Source: Nitrospira sp. (lineage in GTDB: Bacteria; Nitrospirota; Nitrospiria; Nitrospirales; Nitrospiraceae). Taken from it: 8,682 bases of DNA. Of the stretch, positions 6,748-8,682 are shown piece by piece. Made by a program: the position numbers and the translations under genes. Each line of letters starts with the position of its first letter. The first letter of the stretch is position 1. Below the pieces are notes generated by a model. That model saw only the letters and a list, made by a program, of their open reading frames with translations. It ran no database searches and was not told the DNA's origin. The stretch is from assembly GCA_020697375.1 (NCBI GenBank), contig JAJFBJ010000146.1:1-8682 (forward strand), written 5' to 3'.

Positions 6748-8624
6748 ACTGTCTTCGCGGGCCATCTGGTGCAAGTGGTGCAAGGATGGAGCCTTATCCG
6801 GAACCCGGCCAGGTGTAAGCAAAACCTCGTCACCCCAGGGCGGGTGAATGGGAAGGAGAGGTTAGGGTCAAGCAGGGGACCGTGGAGGACTGCTACAGCA
6901 AGCTTCCGGCCGGTGGCAGAACGCGACAGGCCGGCCGATGACTCACAGGGTCGGTGGTCAGCTATCGGCTGCCGTATCCTACCGAGAGAAACCGAAATCC
7001 GAGAGCATCGACGGCTGCTCAACCGGTGCGGGAAACGCCCATTACATGTGCTCGCGTAGTGACAACAGGAGGAGGTGCGTACCGCCTCCACGACCGCCTC
7101 CCGATCCGGAAGATCCGGAACCACAGAATCCCGCTTGAGGTAATACAAGGCATCTTCATTCTTCGGCCATCCCGGGATGTACATGAACAGAGCCGGAGTG
7201 GTCTCCCTCGCGAGGGCCTTGATCTCTTCCGTGATCTTCCTCGGCGAGGAGGCTTGGTCAATCGCAGGAAACACATAGGCCACCAGGAGGACCACATACC
7301 CGACGGCGAGTGCGCCGACCGCGCACAAGGCGAGGCGGAGCCGGGATCGGACGACCGCATAGAGAAGCAGGCCCGAGAAGGACACAATCACCGCCATGAA
7401 CGCCGGTGACACCACGGCGGTCGAGACAAGCCACCGGCGTCGGAGCGGCGCCGCGCCCAGAAACATTCCCGCGGCGTACACGACGGCCAAGATGACAAGC
7501 AGACCTTTGAGCAGTCGAGGCATCGGTCTGGCCGCATCGTCTGATGAGAATACCTGGTGATAGTAATAGCCGATCATCAAGCCGATACCAGGCACGATCG
7601 TGGTGAGATAGGGCTCACGTTTGAGGGTGGCCAGGCTGAAGGCGGTGAACAGCCCCAGCACCCAGACGAGCAGCAGCAACTCGGTCGGATGAGATCGGAA
7701 CGGTCGTTTCGTCCACAACAACAGGAGCGCCGACGGCAACAGAGCGCACCAGGGAAAAAAGTCGGCCCACATCATCCCTAGATACCAATACAAGGGATGC
7801 CCATCCTGACCGGACCGTGAGAAACCCAACGATCCGGTATTCCAGACGGATTGAATGGCACTACCGATTCTGAAATGGTGCTGATAGCCGGGACTCAGCA
7901 TCTGCGCGTATCCTGCCATCATCGCGAGCGCCACCAGCAGCCCGGCCCAGAAGAACCGATCCTTCACCATCCGCGCATCGCGCTGGATGAGGGCATAGAT
8001 CGACATGACGAGCAGGGGCAGGAAAAACCCATGCATCTCCTTCAGCATCGCACCAAGCGCCATGCTGACGAATGCGAGCAGATACCACCGTGAACTGCGG
8101 CCCAGCAATTGAACCTGAATCCAGGCAAACAGAGCGAGGGTTACCAGAAAGGTCAGGGTGGAATCGAACAGCACGCGACGCCCGTACCAGAGGAAGACAT
8201 GTGTGGAGGCCACGACCAAAGCCGCCCAGAATCCCCCCAGGGGTGAAATCAGTTTGACGCCCAGCGCATAGGTCAGCAGGACGGTGCCGACTGCGGCGAA
8301 CGAACCGGGGAGACGCAATGCGACCTCGTTGTCGCCCCACAGCGAGGTCGAGAGATGGAGGAGCCAAAAGAATAACGGCGGCTTGTTGATGTACGGAGCA
8401 CCTTGATAGGTCAGGTCGAAAAATTCCCGCCGACGCCCCATTTCTCCCGCAATGCCGGCGTACAGGCCTTCGCTGCCTTCGATCAGGGAGAGATGCAGGT
8501 TGGCGAAGAATGTCCAGCCGGCGACAAGTGCGAGTAGCGCAATTTCAACATACCGGCGAGAGGCGGCATTCCACTGCCGCCTCTCATCCGGTCTTTCCTG
8601 GTTCAGCGCCTGTTCGTTCAACAC
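6714..8624 (-). CDS. ArnT/PMT-type membrane glycosyltransferase, frameshifted near its 3' end
   Basis: Polytopic inner-membrane glycosyltransferase (GT-C fold) of the dolichyl-phosphate-mannose/ArnT type, which moves a sugar from a polyprenyl-phosphate donor to a lipid or protein on the periplasmic face. The first helix (about 25-43) is followed by a periplasmic loop with acidic residues in SLIEGSEGLYAGIAGEM (the expected metal or catalytic acid region), then INKPPLFFWLLHL, matching the family's KPPLxYW motif. Roughly ten more helices follow. The GTG at 8624 is preferred to ATG 8663 because GGGGAGG lies about ten bases upstream. After VVEAV (near 7080) the frame becomes Cys/Arg/Ser-rich and implausible to the stop at 6714. 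A -1 shift gives THLLLLSLREHM and a stop at 7042, a natural-looking end for a protein of about 527 residues. It may be a true mutation or a sequence error. A role in lipid A or other envelope glycosylation is inferred from family only. Confidence 0.8.
   Translation of the reverse strand: MLNEQALNQERPDERRQWNAASRRYVEIALLALVAGWTFFANLHLSLIEGSEGLYAGIAGEMGRRREFFDLTYQGAPYINKPPLFFWLLHLSTSLWGDNEVALRLPGSFAAVGTVLLTYALGVKLISPLGGFWAALVVASTHVFLWYGRRVLFDSTLTFLVTLALFAWIQVQLLGRSSRWYLLAFVSMALGAMLKEMHGFFLPLLVMSIYALIQRDARMVKDRFFWAGLLVALAMMAGYAQMLSPGYQHHFRIGSAIQSVWNTGSLGFSRSGQDGHPLYWYLGMMWADFFPWCALLPSALLLLWTKRPFRSHPTELLLLVWVLGLFTAFSLATLKREPYLTTIVPGIGLMIGYYYHQVFSSDDAARPMPRLLKGLLVILAVVYAAGMFLGAAPLRRRWLVSTAVVSPAFMAVIVSFSGLLLYAVVRSRLRLALCAVGALAVGYVVLLVAYVFPAIDQASSPRKITEEIKALARETTPALFMYIPGWPKNEDALYYLKRDSVVPDLPDREAVVEAVRTSSCCHYASTCNGRFPHRLSSRRCSRISVSLGRIRQPIADHRPCESSAGLSRSATGRKLAVAVLHGPLLDPNLSFPFTRPGVTRFCLHLAGFRIRLHPCTTCTRWPAKTVGLSKGDGCAC
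6748..7041 (-). other. Likely non-coding stretch beyond the native end of the glycosyltransferase
   Basis: If the glycosyltransferase really ended at 7042, this stretch is the spacer before the adaptor gene. No frame on either strand gives protein-like sequence. It contains a GC-rich inverted repeat, CGGCCGG at 6907-6913 with CCGGCCG at 6931-6937 and a 17-base loop, without a T run. It would have to hold any promoter for the exporter operon, but no convincing -35/-10 pair was found: the best guess, TTGCTT with GATAAG 18 bases on, is weak. Confidence 0.35.
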
Positions 8625-8682
8625 CTCACCATGCCCTCCCCTTCTACTGGGGTATACGCACACATGTCACCCGTATTCTGCT

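Noticed and set aside
6907..6937. GC-rich 7-base inverted repeat as an intrinsic terminator
   Set aside because: The stem is strong but the loop is 17 bases and neither strand has a following T run; it could arise by chance in GC-rich DNA.
7019..7387. Minus-strand 122-codon ORF inside the glycosyltransferase gene
   Set aside because: It is Arg/Ser/Cys-rich and lies within a clearly coding stretch in another frame. It was considered as a frameshifted continuation, but the -1 frame ending LREHM is a better fit.

Overview
The window carries a minus-strand gene block that looks like part of a Gram-negative, moderately GC-rich genome (high 50s % GC by eye). No taxonomic marker is present. The style (fused double-ATPase exporter, ArnT-type glycosyltransferase, secreted polymer-forming protein) would suit Nitrospirota or a proteobacterium, but this is an impression, not a determination. 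No tRNA, rRNA, CRISPR array, insertion sequence or phage gene was found.

Layout in the direction of transcription (right to left). (1) 8624-6714: an integral-membrane glycosyltransferase of the ArnT/PMT type. Its 3' end is damaged: a one-base frameshift near 7080-7095 moves the reading frame off a natural-looking C-terminus that would stop at 7042, and the ORF then reads about 120 residues of non-protein-like sequence. (2) 6668-5553: a HlyD-type periplasmic adaptor. (3) 5445-3484: a soluble ATPase with two complete nucleotide-binding domains in one chain. (4) 3487-2333 and (5) 2336-1164: two ABC-2 permeases. Genes 3, 4 and 5 are joined by 4-base ATGA overlaps and must be translationally coupled. 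Order and domain content match the E. coli ybhG-ybhF-ybhS-ybhR exporter type (adaptor, double ATPase, permease, permease). The natural model is a four-gene exporter in which two different permeases make a heterodimeric channel, the double ATPase powers it, and the HlyD protein reaches towards an outer-membrane channel that is not encoded here.

(6) 1163-365 is poorly coding. It holds pieces of protein-like sequence in different frames: a Rossmann dinucleotide-binding fragment with GAGTGG, a 93-codon ORF that may be its continuation, and a 40-codon tail that ends in an ATGA overlap with the next gene. I read this as one or more decayed genes. (7) 364-1: the start of a secreted bactofilin-like protein, with a signal peptide followed by 17-residue beta-helix-type repeats, running off the left edge.

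The exporter is a known type of system, and I do not see a clearly undescribed system. The items most worth a second look are the asymmetric ATP sites of the double ATPase, the frameshifted glycosyltransferase, the exported bactofilin-like protein and the decayed flavoprotein region.
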